In this document: piece after piece, positions 33,702-41,331 of the stretch
How positions within the stretch are numbered: position 1 is the stretch's first letter
How the letters are laid out: every line of letters begins with the position of its first letter
From: Anthocerotibacter panamensis C109
GTDB lineage: Bacteria > Cyanobacteriota > Cyanobacteriia > Gloeobacterales > Anthocerotibacteraceae
Direction: 5' to 3'
Length of the DNA: 64,000 nt
NCBI RefSeq assembly: GCF_018389385.1
Contig: NZ_CP062698.1
Coordinates: 124,001-188,000, forward strand
Program-made: the position numbers and the translations under genes
The notes under the pieces: generated by a model
What the model was told of the DNA's origin: nothing
Seen by the model: only the letters and a program-made list of their open reading frames with translations
The model's database searches: none

Positions 33702-34193
33702 ATGTCATTCACCTTTGATTGGTCGGTTCGCGTTACTGACATCATCATGGTCGTCGCTGTTCTTGTCGGTCCTATTATTGCTGTGGCAATAACTCTGTGG
33801 ACGCAAGATCGACAGGAAAAGTCAAAAGCAAAAAGAGATCTGTTCCTGTTGCTCATGGGCGAGCGCCAGCACCTTGTGATTTCTTATCAGGTTGCGCGCG
33901 CTCTAAATACCATTGACGTAGTGTTTTCTGGTTGCGCGCCAGTGCTTCAGGCGTGGCACAAGTATTACGAGCTTCTTTCGCAGCCTCCCTCTCAACTGAG
34001 GGTGCATACATGGTTAGAGCTTCTGACTGCAATGGCATCCGAGCTTGGTTATTCCATTCGGCAAACTGACCTAGATAAGTTCTATCTCCCTCAGGGCCAC
34101 GCAGACGACCTTGATTTTCAGAGAGAGGTTGGCCGTGAATGGTTGCGTGTCTTAAAAGCGACTCACAGCCTAAGTATCGAGCGGCGAGAGTGA
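33702..34193 (+). CDS. Membrane-anchored protein with cytoplasmic domain, cassette gene
   Basis: A 163-residue protein. One N-terminal helix (IIMVVAVLVGPIIAVAITLW) is followed by a basic coiled region (TQDRQEKSKAKRD) and a helical soluble domain, a layout I associate with DUF6680-like membrane proteins often seen as cassette or defence-island cargo. AGAGAG precedes the ATG. Function unknown. Confidence 0.6.
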   Translation: MSFTFDWSVRVTDIIMVVAVLVGPIIAVAITLWTQDRQEKSKAKRDLFLLLMGERQHLVISYQVARALNTIDVVFSGCAPVLQAWHKYYELLSQPPSQLRVHTWLELLTAMASELGYSIRQTDLDKFYLPQGHADDLDFQREVGREWLRVLKATHSLSIERRE

Positions 34194-34197
34194 TGAG

Positions 34198-34269
34198 TTC
34201 TAACAAACGGTTCAAGCCGACGTCCCTCCGCCTGCGGCTCCGGGCCGCGGCTTAACCTGGGCGTTAGGC
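34198..34269 (+). repeat. attC site 6
   Basis: TTCTAAC to GTTAGGC, 72 bp; arms TTCAAGCCGACG and GGCCGCGGCTTAA with CCGCCTGCGG centre. Another 60-70 bp proteobacterial-style site. Confidence 0.85.
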
Positions 34270-34308
34270 CCCACACATTTAACATTTCCTTATTCAGGCG
34301 ACTCACAA

Positions 34309-34683
34309 ATGAAATCACTTCTCCTTGCCGTTCTCTGTCTCCTCGCGCCACTACCGACACTCGCGCAGCAGAACTGCGACAGACCGACAGATGACTTTGA
34401 TGGTCTTTACTGCCTAAACAAGATCTACATCGAGACTGATGCAGAACTTAATCAGGTCTATAGAGATCTCGCTCCTCGCCTGACGCCTAAGGGCAGGTCA
34501 CGGCTGAAGGAGACCCAATTGGCATGGATCGAGGACCGAAACTCATCTTGCTCCAGGAAAATCGACTCCGGCTTCTACGTAAACCTCTCTTGCGCCACAA
34601 GCTTGACTCGAAGCCGTCTTCAGTTTCTTCAAGAGCGTGTTCGTGAGTGCAAGAGCTCCGGCTGCCTGCCGAGCAAGCTCTAG
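34309..34683 (+). CDS. LprI-like (DUF1311) secreted protein, cassette gene
   Basis: A 124-residue protein with a clear Sec signal peptide ending LAQQ near residue 21. The mature part has DRPTDDFDGLYCLNKIYIETDAELNQVYRDL and LKETQLAWIEDRNSSC, the LprI/DUF1311 pattern, with six Cys in the mature protein suited to disulfides. Some LprI proteins inhibit lysozyme, so a role in envelope defence is possible. Confidence 0.7.
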   Translation: MKSLLLAVLCLLAPLPTLAQQNCDRPTDDFDGLYCLNKIYIETDAELNQVYRDLAPRLTPKGRSRLKETQLAWIEDRNSSCSRKIDSGFYVNLSCATSLTRSRLQFLQERVRECKSSGCLPSKL

Positions 34684-34717
34684 TGTCCTGGCCTCTTCTC
34701 CGCATCGACCAAGTGGC

Positions 34718-34752
34718 ACCTAACTGGTCGTGGACTCGGACCTTCGTTAGGC
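34718..34752 (+). repeat. Short attC-like site 7
   Basis: ACCTAAC to GTTAGGC only 35 bp apart, with inner arms GGTC and GACC. It has the outer boxes but lacks the usual length, so it is either internally deleted or only marginally active. Confidence 0.6.
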
Positions 34753-34761
34753 TGCATTAGT

Positions 34762-34950
34762 CAGCGAATAGCGAATTAAGAAGAGAAGAGCCGCGAATTG
34801 TTTGAGTTAGCGGAACAGATTAATCGAATAGCGAATTCAGGAAGAGAAGCGAATTAGTTTCAGGTGGCTGAACAGATCAATCGAATAACGAATTTAGGAA
34901 GAAAGATGAACTGGTTTACGGTTGCGAAACTCACCAATCGAATAGCGAAA
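34762..34950 (+). repeat. Gene-less cassette with 3.3 tandem repeats of about 57 bp
   Basis: Three units beginning AATCGAATAGCGAATT and containing AGGAAGAGAAG and GCTGAACAGAT, plus a partial fourth, fill the whole space between two attC sites. No ORF of useful length is present. The third unit ends in a variant (GGTTGCGAAACTCACC) that also ends the related cassette at 38062. It may encode an RNA or serve as a regulatory or binding-site array. Confidence 0.8.
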
Positions 34951-34952
34951 AT

Positions 34953-35019
34953 GCCTAACCAGGCGCTCCACCTGACACCGCCTCAAAGCGGGCGGCGCAG
35001 GTGAGCTTGGTCGTTGGGC
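34953..35019 (+). repeat. attC site 8
   Basis: GCCTAAC to GTTGGGC, 67 bp; arms CTCCACCTGACACCGCC and GGGCGGCGCAGGTGAG. Belongs to the same sequence family as the sites at 31361 and 39144. Confidence 0.88.
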
Positions 35020-35046
35020 CACTGATCTGTGTAGGATTACGTCTCT

Positions 35047-36912
35047 ATGCAACGATATCCAGAAAACATTCACGTAAATATTGAAGATTTCCGTCGCTCC
35101 GATTGGAAATCAGCAATTGACTCTCGTGCCCGAGAAGACTACCCCAGCATGTGGCAATCCCTTTCTGCTGCTGCTAGAGCCGCTATAGAAAGTGGAGAGA
35201 TTGCTGAAGGAAAAGTGTTGTGGTTGCTGGCAGACGCATGCTCCATGATGCTCAACCCACGTAGCGCCAACGAGCCATTCAAACCATTCATGGTGATGAA
35301 TGGTAAACGGTCTTCAGTACCGGAAGACTTCCAGCAGTCTGATGTCACGTTGTTTGCCCAAATTGCTGAGGAGATTGATGATATATGGCTCCAAGCACGC
35401 TTGGCTGATCTCGTTTGGCTCTTAAAACGTCCCCGCAGTCCTCAGCATGCACTTTTGGCTATCGACGCTTACCGCAAAATTCCCTTGGATGCAAAAACGT
35501 GGGTGCGTGGTGGACGAGAATGTTGGGAGCGTGCTCTTAGCCTGACCTGGATGCTCAGGGCTGGCGCAGGTGAACGGATAAAAGAGATGGAAGTAACGAT
35601 CATCTCCGCATTCGAGGCTGCCAAGGCTGAAGACGGATTCCTGGCCCTCTGGCTGACTGACCTGTTGGCAACGAACCATCTTGGACACGATTATGGCGTC
35701 GATATTGCGAGGAAACTGGAATCGCTGGCGCGGAGCTTTGATGCCGAAGGTGATTTGCACAGCGCCCGAGAATTCTTCGCAGCTTCTGCTAAGTGGTTCC
35801 AACAAACAGGAGATGACGCCAAGGCAACAGAAATAACCGTATGTGTCGCTGAGGGTTGGGTCAAGGAGGCTGTTGCCCGGATGTCGTCCGCACAGCCGAG
35901 TCATATGGTAGCAGCCAGCTTCTACGAAAATGCCATCCAAACCTACCGCTCCATTCCTCGCAGTAAGCGTGCCATTCATCGAATCGACGAGCGTATAGCC
36001 GAACTGCACAGGCGCCTGAACGAGGCAGGAGAGCGATCACTGGACGAGATGGGCATAATCACCTCGCCTTCCATGGACATTACGGAACTCATCGAAAAGG
36101 CGCAGAATGCAGTGCGAGACAAGACGACCTTGGATGCTCTCGCGGCGTTCGCCAACATCTATCGGGGCGCACGGGTAGCCCAGATACGAGAGTTCGCGGA
36201 GAAAATGCTCCGCGAACATCCATTGCAAGCGCTTGTTTCTGCCACCCATATGTCGAGAGATGGTCGCGTGATTGCCAAGCGTCCGGGCATGGGCTTTGGC
36301 GATGCCCATTCTAATGAATATCAGGCGACCCTTTGGGCTGAGATGGTCAGACACTATGGGATGGAATTGAGCATCGTTGTGCAAGGAGACATATGGCCTG
36401 CCTTGGAGATCCTGATTCTCGAACATCGGTTACGCGAGAGCGACTTTATTGCCATTGCCACCCGCTCCCCAATCGTTCCCACAGGCCGCGAACGTCTGTT
36501 CGGTAAGGCCCTTTTCGCTGGATGTGAAAAGGACTTTGTTGTAGCGCTACATCTTTTGGTTCCGCAGATTGAGCACATGGTGCGCTGGCATCTCAAGGCG
36601 ACTGGCATCAAGACCACTACCCTCGACAAAGATGGAATTGAGAATGAGAACGGGCTGAGTACGCTCATGGACCTTCCCGAAGCGACGCAGATCTTAGGCG
36701 AAGATGTGTCATTCGAGCTCAAGGCCCTTTTCTGCGATGCTTTTGGGCCAAATCTTCGCAATGAACTCGCTCATGGTTTGCTCGACGACGAGGCTTGCCA
36801 ATCCACATATGCAATCTATGCATGGTGGCTCGGATTGAGGCTTGTATTTAATACATTCTGGAATGCGAAGAGAAAGGCGAGTGCGGGAAAGGGAGAGGAT
36901 GAAAAGCCATAG
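35047..36912 (+). CDS. DUF4209-family HEPN-like protein, large cassette gene
   Basis: A 621-residue mostly helical protein. The last quarter contains LRNELAHGLLDD at about residue 573, the RNxxAHG signature that defines DUF4209 and fits the R-x(4)-H active site of HEPN ribonucleases. The first 300 residues are rich in helix pairs of TPR-like appearance (SAREFFAASAKWFQQTGD). HEPN proteins frequently act in antiviral or toxin systems. At 1.9 kb it is unusually large for an integron cassette. It starts 27 bp after its attC neighbour without a strong ribosome site. Confidence 0.65.
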   Translation: MQRYPENIHVNIEDFRRSDWKSAIDSRAREDYPSMWQSLSAAARAAIESGEIAEGKVLWLLADACSMMLNPRSANEPFKPFMVMNGKRSSVPEDFQQSDVTLFAQIAEEIDDIWLQARLADLVWLLKRPRSPQHALLAIDAYRKIPLDAKTWVRGGRECWERALSLTWMLRAGAGERIKEMEVTIISAFEAAKAEDGFLALWLTDLLATNHLGHDYGVDIARKLESLARSFDAEGDLHSAREFFAASAKWFQQTGDDAKATEITVCVAEGWVKEAVARMSSAQPSHMVAASFYENAIQTYRSIPRSKRAIHRIDERIAELHRRLNEAGERSLDEMGIITSPSMDITELIEKAQNAVRDKTTLDALAAFANIYRGARVAQIREFAEKMLREHPLQALVSATHMSRDGRVIAKRPGMGFGDAHSNEYQATLWAEMVRHYGMELSIVVQGDIWPALEILILEHRLRESDFIAIATRSPIVPTGRERLFGKALFAGCEKDFVVALHLLVPQIEHMVRWHLKATGIKTTTLDKDGIENENGLSTLMDLPEATQILGEDVSFELKALFCDAFGPNLRNELAHGLLDDEACQSTYAIYAWWLGLRLVFNTFWNAKRKASAGKGEDEKP

Positions 36913-36930
36913 GCGCGGCTATCATTGGAG

Positions 36931-37021
36931 GCCCAACAAGGCCATGCAGGGGACGCGCGGAACAGCGACGCCGAGCTTTGCTCGCACGGTCTCCGCGCGC
37001 CCCTGATGGCCGACGTTAGCT
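36931..37021 (+). repeat. attC site 9
   Basis: GCCCAAC to GTTAGCT, 91 bp; arms AGGCCATGCAGGGGACGCGCGGA and TCCGCGCGCCCCTGATGGCC pair almost completely. Confidence 0.88.
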
Positions 37022-37076
37022 GGCTTAAATTACAACATACAAAATGCCATAATGAACGTTTTCAAAAGGTTTTCGT

Positions 37077-37958
37077 ATGTTGGGAACTCCGTCGGCTGAA
37101 ATTGAAATTGATGCTTTATTAGTGTCACAGCTACTTGCTGCCCAGCACCCAGATCTGCAAAATCTGTCGATTCAGTTTATGGATGCGGGTTGGGATAACG
37201 CGATGTTTCGTTTAGGCAGTCACCTAGCAGTGCGGCTCCCTAGAAGAGCGGTTGCAGCAAGACTACTAGAAAATGAACAGCACTGGCTTCCACAACTGGC
37301 AAAGCAATTTTCGATCGCAGTTCCAGTGCCTTACAGAATTGGTCTCCCAGACTCGCTGTACCCTTGGCATTGGAGCGTCATACCTTGGCTCCCAGGACAG
37401 ACCGCAGACGAAATTCAACTCAATGTGGAGCACGCTCAACAGTTTGGGTGGTTTTTGAAGAGGTTACACGTTGCCGCACCAAGCGACGCACCGAAAAATC
37501 CATTTCGCGGCGTTCCCTTGATTCAGCGAGTGTCCATGTTGCATGAGCGGATGCAACGCGTAAAAGCGCAAACAGCACTCATTACCCCAACCTTACGAGT
37601 ACTTTGGCAACAAGCAGTCGATGCACCGATTGATGGAGAACCGACATGGATACATGGCGACCTACATCCGCGTAATATTCTGGTAGATAAGAGCGGCGTT
37701 ACCGGGGTAATTGATTGGGGAGATTTAACTGCGGGGGATCGAGCAACTGATCTCGCCGCTTTGTGGTATCTATTCCCTGAGCAGCATGTAAGACAACAAG
37801 CGCTGGATGCTTATGGAGAAGTATCCGAGGCGACCCTAACCCGTGCCAAAGGTTGGGCAATTTTGTTTGGTGTTATTCTGCTCAGTTCGGGATTAGTGGA
37901 TCATGCACAACACGCAACGATCGGGCAAAAGATTTTACAATGTATTGCCCAAGCATGA
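37077..37958 (+). CDS. Aminoglycoside phosphotransferase (APH)-family kinase, cassette gene
   Basis: A 293-residue protein-kinase-fold enzyme. WIHGDLHPRNILV (Brenner motif; catalytic Asp in GDLH and metal-binding Asn) and VIDWGDLTAGDRATDLA (metal-binding Asp) are intact, and LAVRLPRRAVA supplies the N-lobe ATP-binding Arg/Lys. APH-family members phosphorylate aminoglycosides, macrolides or cell metabolites; the close relatives of this type are usually annotated only as phosphotransferases. A resistance function is possible but not shown. It brings 55 bp of AT-rich leader that may contain its own promoter. Confidence 0.8.
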   Translation: MLGTPSAEIEIDALLVSQLLAAQHPDLQNLSIQFMDAGWDNAMFRLGSHLAVRLPRRAVAARLLENEQHWLPQLAKQFSIAVPVPYRIGLPDSLYPWHWSVIPWLPGQTADEIQLNVEHAQQFGWFLKRLHVAAPSDAPKNPFRGVPLIQRVSMLHERMQRVKAQTALITPTLRVLWQQAVDAPIDGEPTWIHGDLHPRNILVDKSGVTGVIDWGDLTAGDRATDLAALWYLFPEQHVRQQALDAYGEVSEATLTRAKGWAILFGVILLSSGLVDHAQHATIGQKILQCIAQA

Positions 37959-38028
37959 GTCATTGCTAAATTGTGTTGTGATGAATGAAGCATCGCGTTT
38001 ATCGGTGAAAATAGTTCAAGCGCCAGCC

Positions 38029-38052
38029 AGCTAATGACCAGGAACGTTAGAC
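38029..38052 (+). repeat. Degenerate attC-like site 10
   Basis: AGCTAAT to GTTAGAC, 24 bp, resembling the short site at 34718; both precede a gene-less repeat cassette. The left half of a normal attC is missing. Confidence 0.4.
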
Positions 38053-38061
38053 GGCAATGGT

Positions 38062-38189
38062 CAGCGAATAGCGAATCAGGAAGAGCAACGAATTGGTTTG
38101 AGATAGCTGAACAGATTAATTGAACATCGAATTCAGGAAGAGGCATGAACTGATTTAAGGTTGCGAAACTTACTAATCGAATAGTGAAA
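38062..38189 (+). repeat. Second gene-less repeat cassette (2.3 units)
   Basis: Two units and a partial third of the same about 57-bp repeat as at 34762, starting TCAGCGAATAGCGAAT. The terminal unit is the same variant as the last full unit there (GGTTGCGAAACTTACT). Unit number differs (2.3 against 3.3), so copies have been gained or lost since duplication. No ORF. Confidence 0.75.
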
Positions 38190-38191
38190 CC

Positions 38192-38250
38192 GTCTAACCA
38201 GGCACTGCCCCTCTATCCCGCAAGCGGGGGACGAAGCTCTAGGATTAGGT
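38192..38250 (+). repeat. Degenerate attC site 11
   Basis: GTCTAACCAGG at left as in the resident attC family, a central CCCGC-AAG-CGGG hairpin, but the right box reads GATTAGG with G-A instead of G-T. Probably damaged. Confidence 0.5.
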
Positions 38251-38275
38251 CGGATGACGGTGATAAAATCCCTGC

Positions 38276-39103
38276 ATGAGCCGGACAAAATACGACCAAT
38301 TCTCCAAGGAGTTTTTAGCTGGACTGCTTGACCCCTTTGGTACGACTGCCATTGATGTCTCAGTCAGTAGTGAGATTCGAGAGATTGATTTGCTGTTCAC
38401 CCCTTTGGCGGGAACCGATCCTTCCCGTCTAGGATTATTGGGTCGTATCGCCCAAACCCCTTGCATCATTGAGCCTTACCGCAATCCACCCGATGATGAA
38501 GATATCCGAATCTGTTTAATGCGACTGGCTATTTACGAGGGAGGACAACGGCGCGAGGCTCGTCGGGAACAAATCACCTTACCCAAAGAAAAGATTCCCT
38601 TGGTTTGGGTGGTCGCACCAACATTATCACCGAGTTTTCTGGAAGGCTTTGGTGCCATAGCACAACCGGATTGGCCTCAAGGGGTATATTTTCTGCCAGA
38701 AAGACTAAGAGCCGTCTTAGTGGCAGTCCATCAATTACCTGTAGTGCCTGAAACCTTGTGGCTGCGGATCTTGGGGCGAGGACGGGTACAGGGTGAAGCC
38801 GTGCGTGAACTTTTGGCCCTACCCGAATCGTTACCCGAGCGGTCACAAGTCTTGCGGTTGATAAAAAACTGGCAAATTAGAGTACAACAGAATCAAGAGC
38901 CGGAGGAAGCGGAAATGGCGGTGCAGTTAAGCCAAGCCTACCTAGAGTGGGAGCAAAAAACCAAAGAAGAAGGACGGCTGGAAGGCAAGTTGGAAGGTAA
39001 GCTGGAGGCCGTTCCTGCTTTGGCAGCGCGAGGGTTGTCGGTACAGGAGATCGCCCAAACTCTGGGGATAACTGAAGATCAGGTAAAATCTGTGCAACTC
39101 TAG
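38276..39103 (+). CDS. Rpn/DUF4351-like PD-(D/E)XK nuclease-family protein, cassette gene
   Basis: A 275-residue protein of a type widespread in cyanobacteria: KYDQFSKEFLAGLLDPFG at the start, EIREIDLLFTP with the likely catalytic Asp, a variable middle, then EEGRLEGKLEGKLEAVPALAARGLSVQEIAQTLGI at the C-terminus. Relatives are annotated as Rpn recombination-promoting nucleases or putative transposases. Together with the attC that follows, it suggests cyanobacterial genes have been made into cassettes locally. Confidence 0.65.
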   Translation: MSRTKYDQFSKEFLAGLLDPFGTTAIDVSVSSEIREIDLLFTPLAGTDPSRLGLLGRIAQTPCIIEPYRNPPDDEDIRICLMRLAIYEGGQRREARREQITLPKEKIPLVWVVAPTLSPSFLEGFGAIAQPDWPQGVYFLPERLRAVLVAVHQLPVVPETLWLRILGRGRVQGEAVRELLALPESLPERSQVLRLIKNWQIRVQQNQEPEEAEMAVQLSQAYLEWEQKTKEEGRLEGKLEGKLEAVPALAARGLSVQEIAQTLGITEDQVKSVQL

Positions 39104-39143
39104 TGAAGTTCTATCTTCTTCGACCAATGAACTCTACAAGAAA

Positions 39144-39209
39144 GCCTAACCAGTCGCTTCACCTGACATCGCCCGAAAAGGGCGTTGCAGGTGAGCTTGA
39201 TCGTTGGGC
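39144..39209 (+). repeat. attC site 12
   Basis: GCCTAAC to GTTGGGC, 66 bp; arms TTCACCTGACATCGCCC and GGGCGTTGCAGGTGAG. Nearly identical to the sites at 31361 and 34953. Confidence 0.9.
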
Positions 39210-39229
39210 CTAAACAACGAGGAGTAAGC

Positions 39230-39418
39230 ATGAGTAAACGATCACGCGATTATGATGACGAGCTAGCCCGGCTTCTTGAGGCAACAAGGCAGCATTGCCA
39301 AGGGCTTCCCCTTCCAATTGCTCCGCCGGTTCAAGATGACGCCAGTCTTACGCCAACTTTGACATGGGTTGTGGGAAGTTCTGGCGAATACAAGAGCATA
39401 CGAAATGCCAACTCGTGA
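39230..39418 (+). CDS. Small protein coupled to the SDH-type protease
   Basis: 62 codons from ATG 39230, which has GAGGAG 5-10 bp before it. The N-terminal half is charged (SKRSRDYDDELARLLEATRQH). Its stop overlaps the next start by 14 bp. No family recognised; likely a partner or translational activator of the protease. Confidence 0.55.
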   Translation: MSKRSRDYDDELARLLEATRQHCQGLPLPIAPPVQDDASLTPTLTWVVGSSGEYKSIRNANS

Positions 39419-40394
39419 TCACATCCAAGCCGAAATCCACCGACTTAAAGGTGCCGGACAAGACGACATTCGGCACAAGTATCTCGGCAAACTAAATAAG
39501 CGCACGGGCCGCGATACAGTTATCTACTTCAGCTCATACGGGATACAACGTCCGTTTCCCGTTCCCGCGACCGCACTATCGGTTTCACAAGACGACATCC
39601 AAGGGTTCATGGCGAGCTTGCATAAGCTCAAGGGAGATAGCCTTGATTTGATCCTCCACAGCCCTGGTGGATCGCTGGAGGCAGCAGATCAAATCGTTCA
39701 ATACCTTCGCGCCAAATACAGAAACATTCGGGCAATCGTGCCGCAAAATGCAATGTCTGCGGCAACTATGATTGCGTGTGCGTGCGATGAAATCGTGTTG
39801 GGTAAGCACTCGGCGATTGGCCCAATTGACCCCCAAATGCTTTTTGGGCAATTAGCCATACCCGCACATACAATTCTTTCCGACTTTGAAAAAGCGCGAG
39901 CCGATATCACGAACGCGCCACAGCTCGGGCAGCTATGGGCACCGCGGTTGGCCACCCTTCCGCCTGGCTTTCTCAATTTGTGCGAGCAGACAATCCGCCT
40001 CGCCAAAGAAAAGGTTGAACTTTGGCTCGGAAAGTACATGTTCGATGGCCAAGATCAAGACAAAGCCCGCAGTATCGCCGAGTGGTTGGGAAACTTTGAG
40101 GAGCACCGGACACACGGGCGACCAATTGGGTTTGATCTGGCGCTGGAAAAGGGACTAAAGGTCACTCGCTTGGAGGACAACCAAGACCTTCAAGAGGCAG
40201 TGCTGTCTGTCTTCCACGCCACGATGGTCACATTTCAGTCAACCAGCTGCCTAAAGATCATCGAGAACCATCACGGCAAGGGCCACTACTTGGTTGCCAA
40301 TGTCGTTGTGCAGTCAGTAGCCCCCGGTAATGTGCAGCAGGCCCAACAAGGCGCTCAAGCCGACGGGCTCGCCAGCGGCGAGCCCGCGGCTTAG
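39405..40394 (+). CDS. Serine dehydrogenase proteinase (SDH/PF01972)-type ClpP-fold protease
   Basis: About 329 residues. ILHSPGGSLEAADQIVQYLR and NAMSAATMIACACDEIVLGKHSAIGPIDPQ are the signature of the SDH proteinase/SppA-like family; Ser in AMSAATM is the probable nucleophile. These proteins are membrane-associated or cytosolic peptidases of poorly known role. ATG 39405 fits coupling to the small upstream gene. The last 17 residues (from about AQQGAQADG) are encoded by the attC that follows, so the C-terminus was created by cassette formation. Confidence 0.75.
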   Translation: MPTRDHIQAEIHRLKGAGQDDIRHKYLGKLNKRTGRDTVIYFSSYGIQRPFPVPATALSVSQDDIQGFMASLHKLKGDSLDLILHSPGGSLEAADQIVQYLRAKYRNIRAIVPQNAMSAATMIACACDEIVLGKHSAIGPIDPQMLFGQLAIPAHTILSDFEKARADITNAPQLGQLWAPRLATLPPGFLNLCEQTIRLAKEKVELWLGKYMFDGQDQDKARSIAEWLGNFEEHRTHGRPIGFDLALEKGLKVTRLEDNQDLQEAVLSVFHATMVTFQSTSCLKIIENHHGKGHYLVANVVVQSVAPGNVQQAQQGAQADGLASGEPAA

Positions 40395-40408
40395 CTGTGG
40401 CGTTATGC
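40341..40408 (+). repeat. attC site 13
   Basis: GCCCAAC to GTTATGC, 68 bp; arms GCTCAAGCCGACGGGCTCGCC and GGCGAGCCCGCGGCTTAGC. Overlaps the end of the protease gene. Confidence 0.9.
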
Positions 40409-40535
40409 GGCTCTGGCTGTTGGTGGGGCATGACCTCAATCTTATCTGTTGGTGTTTGGAGTTTGGTTCCTTTAAAGTTGTTGATAGGGGAACAGCTTAC
40501 GGTTCTCTGCCGATATTTAGCATCGAATTAAATTA

Positions 40536-41216
40536 ATGAGTCAATACAGAGTTCGTGAACACAGAGTATATGAAGGTGAATGGTGGTTCTATTGCTGTAA
40601 ACAAGACTGTCAAGGTTGCTTAGTTGAGTACTCACTTAATGAGTACGAAAACTATGCTGACAGCTTTCTGAATCATTTCGGGGCACACAGTTATGATGGC
40701 TGTCATCTTTGTGGAGATGGAGTGGTTTGGGGTGGTTATTCAGGTGGATCACCAATTTCCGATAGTCTCGTCGCTTTGCTAAAAAACAAGCATTATATGG
40801 CTTCTACAGTTATTCTTTCCGCGATTATAGATAATTCTCTGGAAAACCTTCTTTGGGCAGCTTTGGTTGATAATAATGTTGATAAAGAGCGTGCCAACAA
40901 AATTGCAGATGGACGTTTAAATAGGAAAGATATTATCAATATGGCGACATCACTTTCAAACTTAAAGATAAAAGATATTGCTTTTGGCTCAAGAAATTTA
41001 GTAGCGCACGGCAAAGGATTTTTACGAGATGAAGAAAGTTACCGGGTTGATTTACAGAAACAAATCGTTCAGATACGCAAATGGGTAGAGCAAATACTGG
41101 ATGGGAAAGTCCCTAATAATTTTATGCCGACCGAGTGTGAACGCTGGTTGTTATTTATAGATCACTGGAGTAGATGGCTAGTAAATTATGTCGATGTTCA
41201 ACTGTTGAGTAAGTAG
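40536..41216 (+). CDS. HEPN-like protein with Cys-rich N-terminus, cassette gene
   Basis: A 226-residue, AT-rich gene clearly foreign to its neighbours. Residues 20-60 hold CCKQDCQGC and a second HLCGDG element that could bind zinc. The middle helix bundle ends in SRNLVAHGKGF at about residue 155, an R-x(4)-H motif like that of HEPN nucleases. No closer family recognised. The 127 bp before it belong to the cassette leader and show no gene. Confidence 0.6.
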   Translation: MSQYRVREHRVYEGEWWFYCCKQDCQGCLVEYSLNEYENYADSFLNHFGAHSYDGCHLCGDGVVWGGYSGGSPISDSLVALLKNKHYMASTVILSAIIDNSLENLLWAALVDNNVDKERANKIADGRLNRKDIINMATSLSNLKIKDIAFGSRNLVAHGKGFLRDEESYRVDLQKQIVQIRKWVEQILDGKVPNNFMPTECERWLLFIDHWSRWLVNYVDVQLLSK

Positions 41217-41223
41217 TACCGCT

Positions 41224-41309
41224 GCATAACAAGCCCAGTGCAGCGGACTGAAGAACACCGCTGGTGCTGAGTTTGAGTCCTTGGCAGCCGCTGACTGGGA
41301 ACGTTAGGC
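41224..41309 (+). repeat. attC site 14
   Basis: GCATAAC to GTTAGGC, 86 bp; arms CCCAGTGCAGCGGACT and GCAGCCGCTGACTGGG pair. Confidence 0.85.
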
Positions 41310-41331
41310 CCCTTACTCGGAGACCACACAG

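Noticed and set aside
34762-38189. Tandem repeats considered as a CRISPR array
   Set aside because: Units are contiguous and diverged, without unique spacers, and no cas gene is near; they fill integron cassettes instead.
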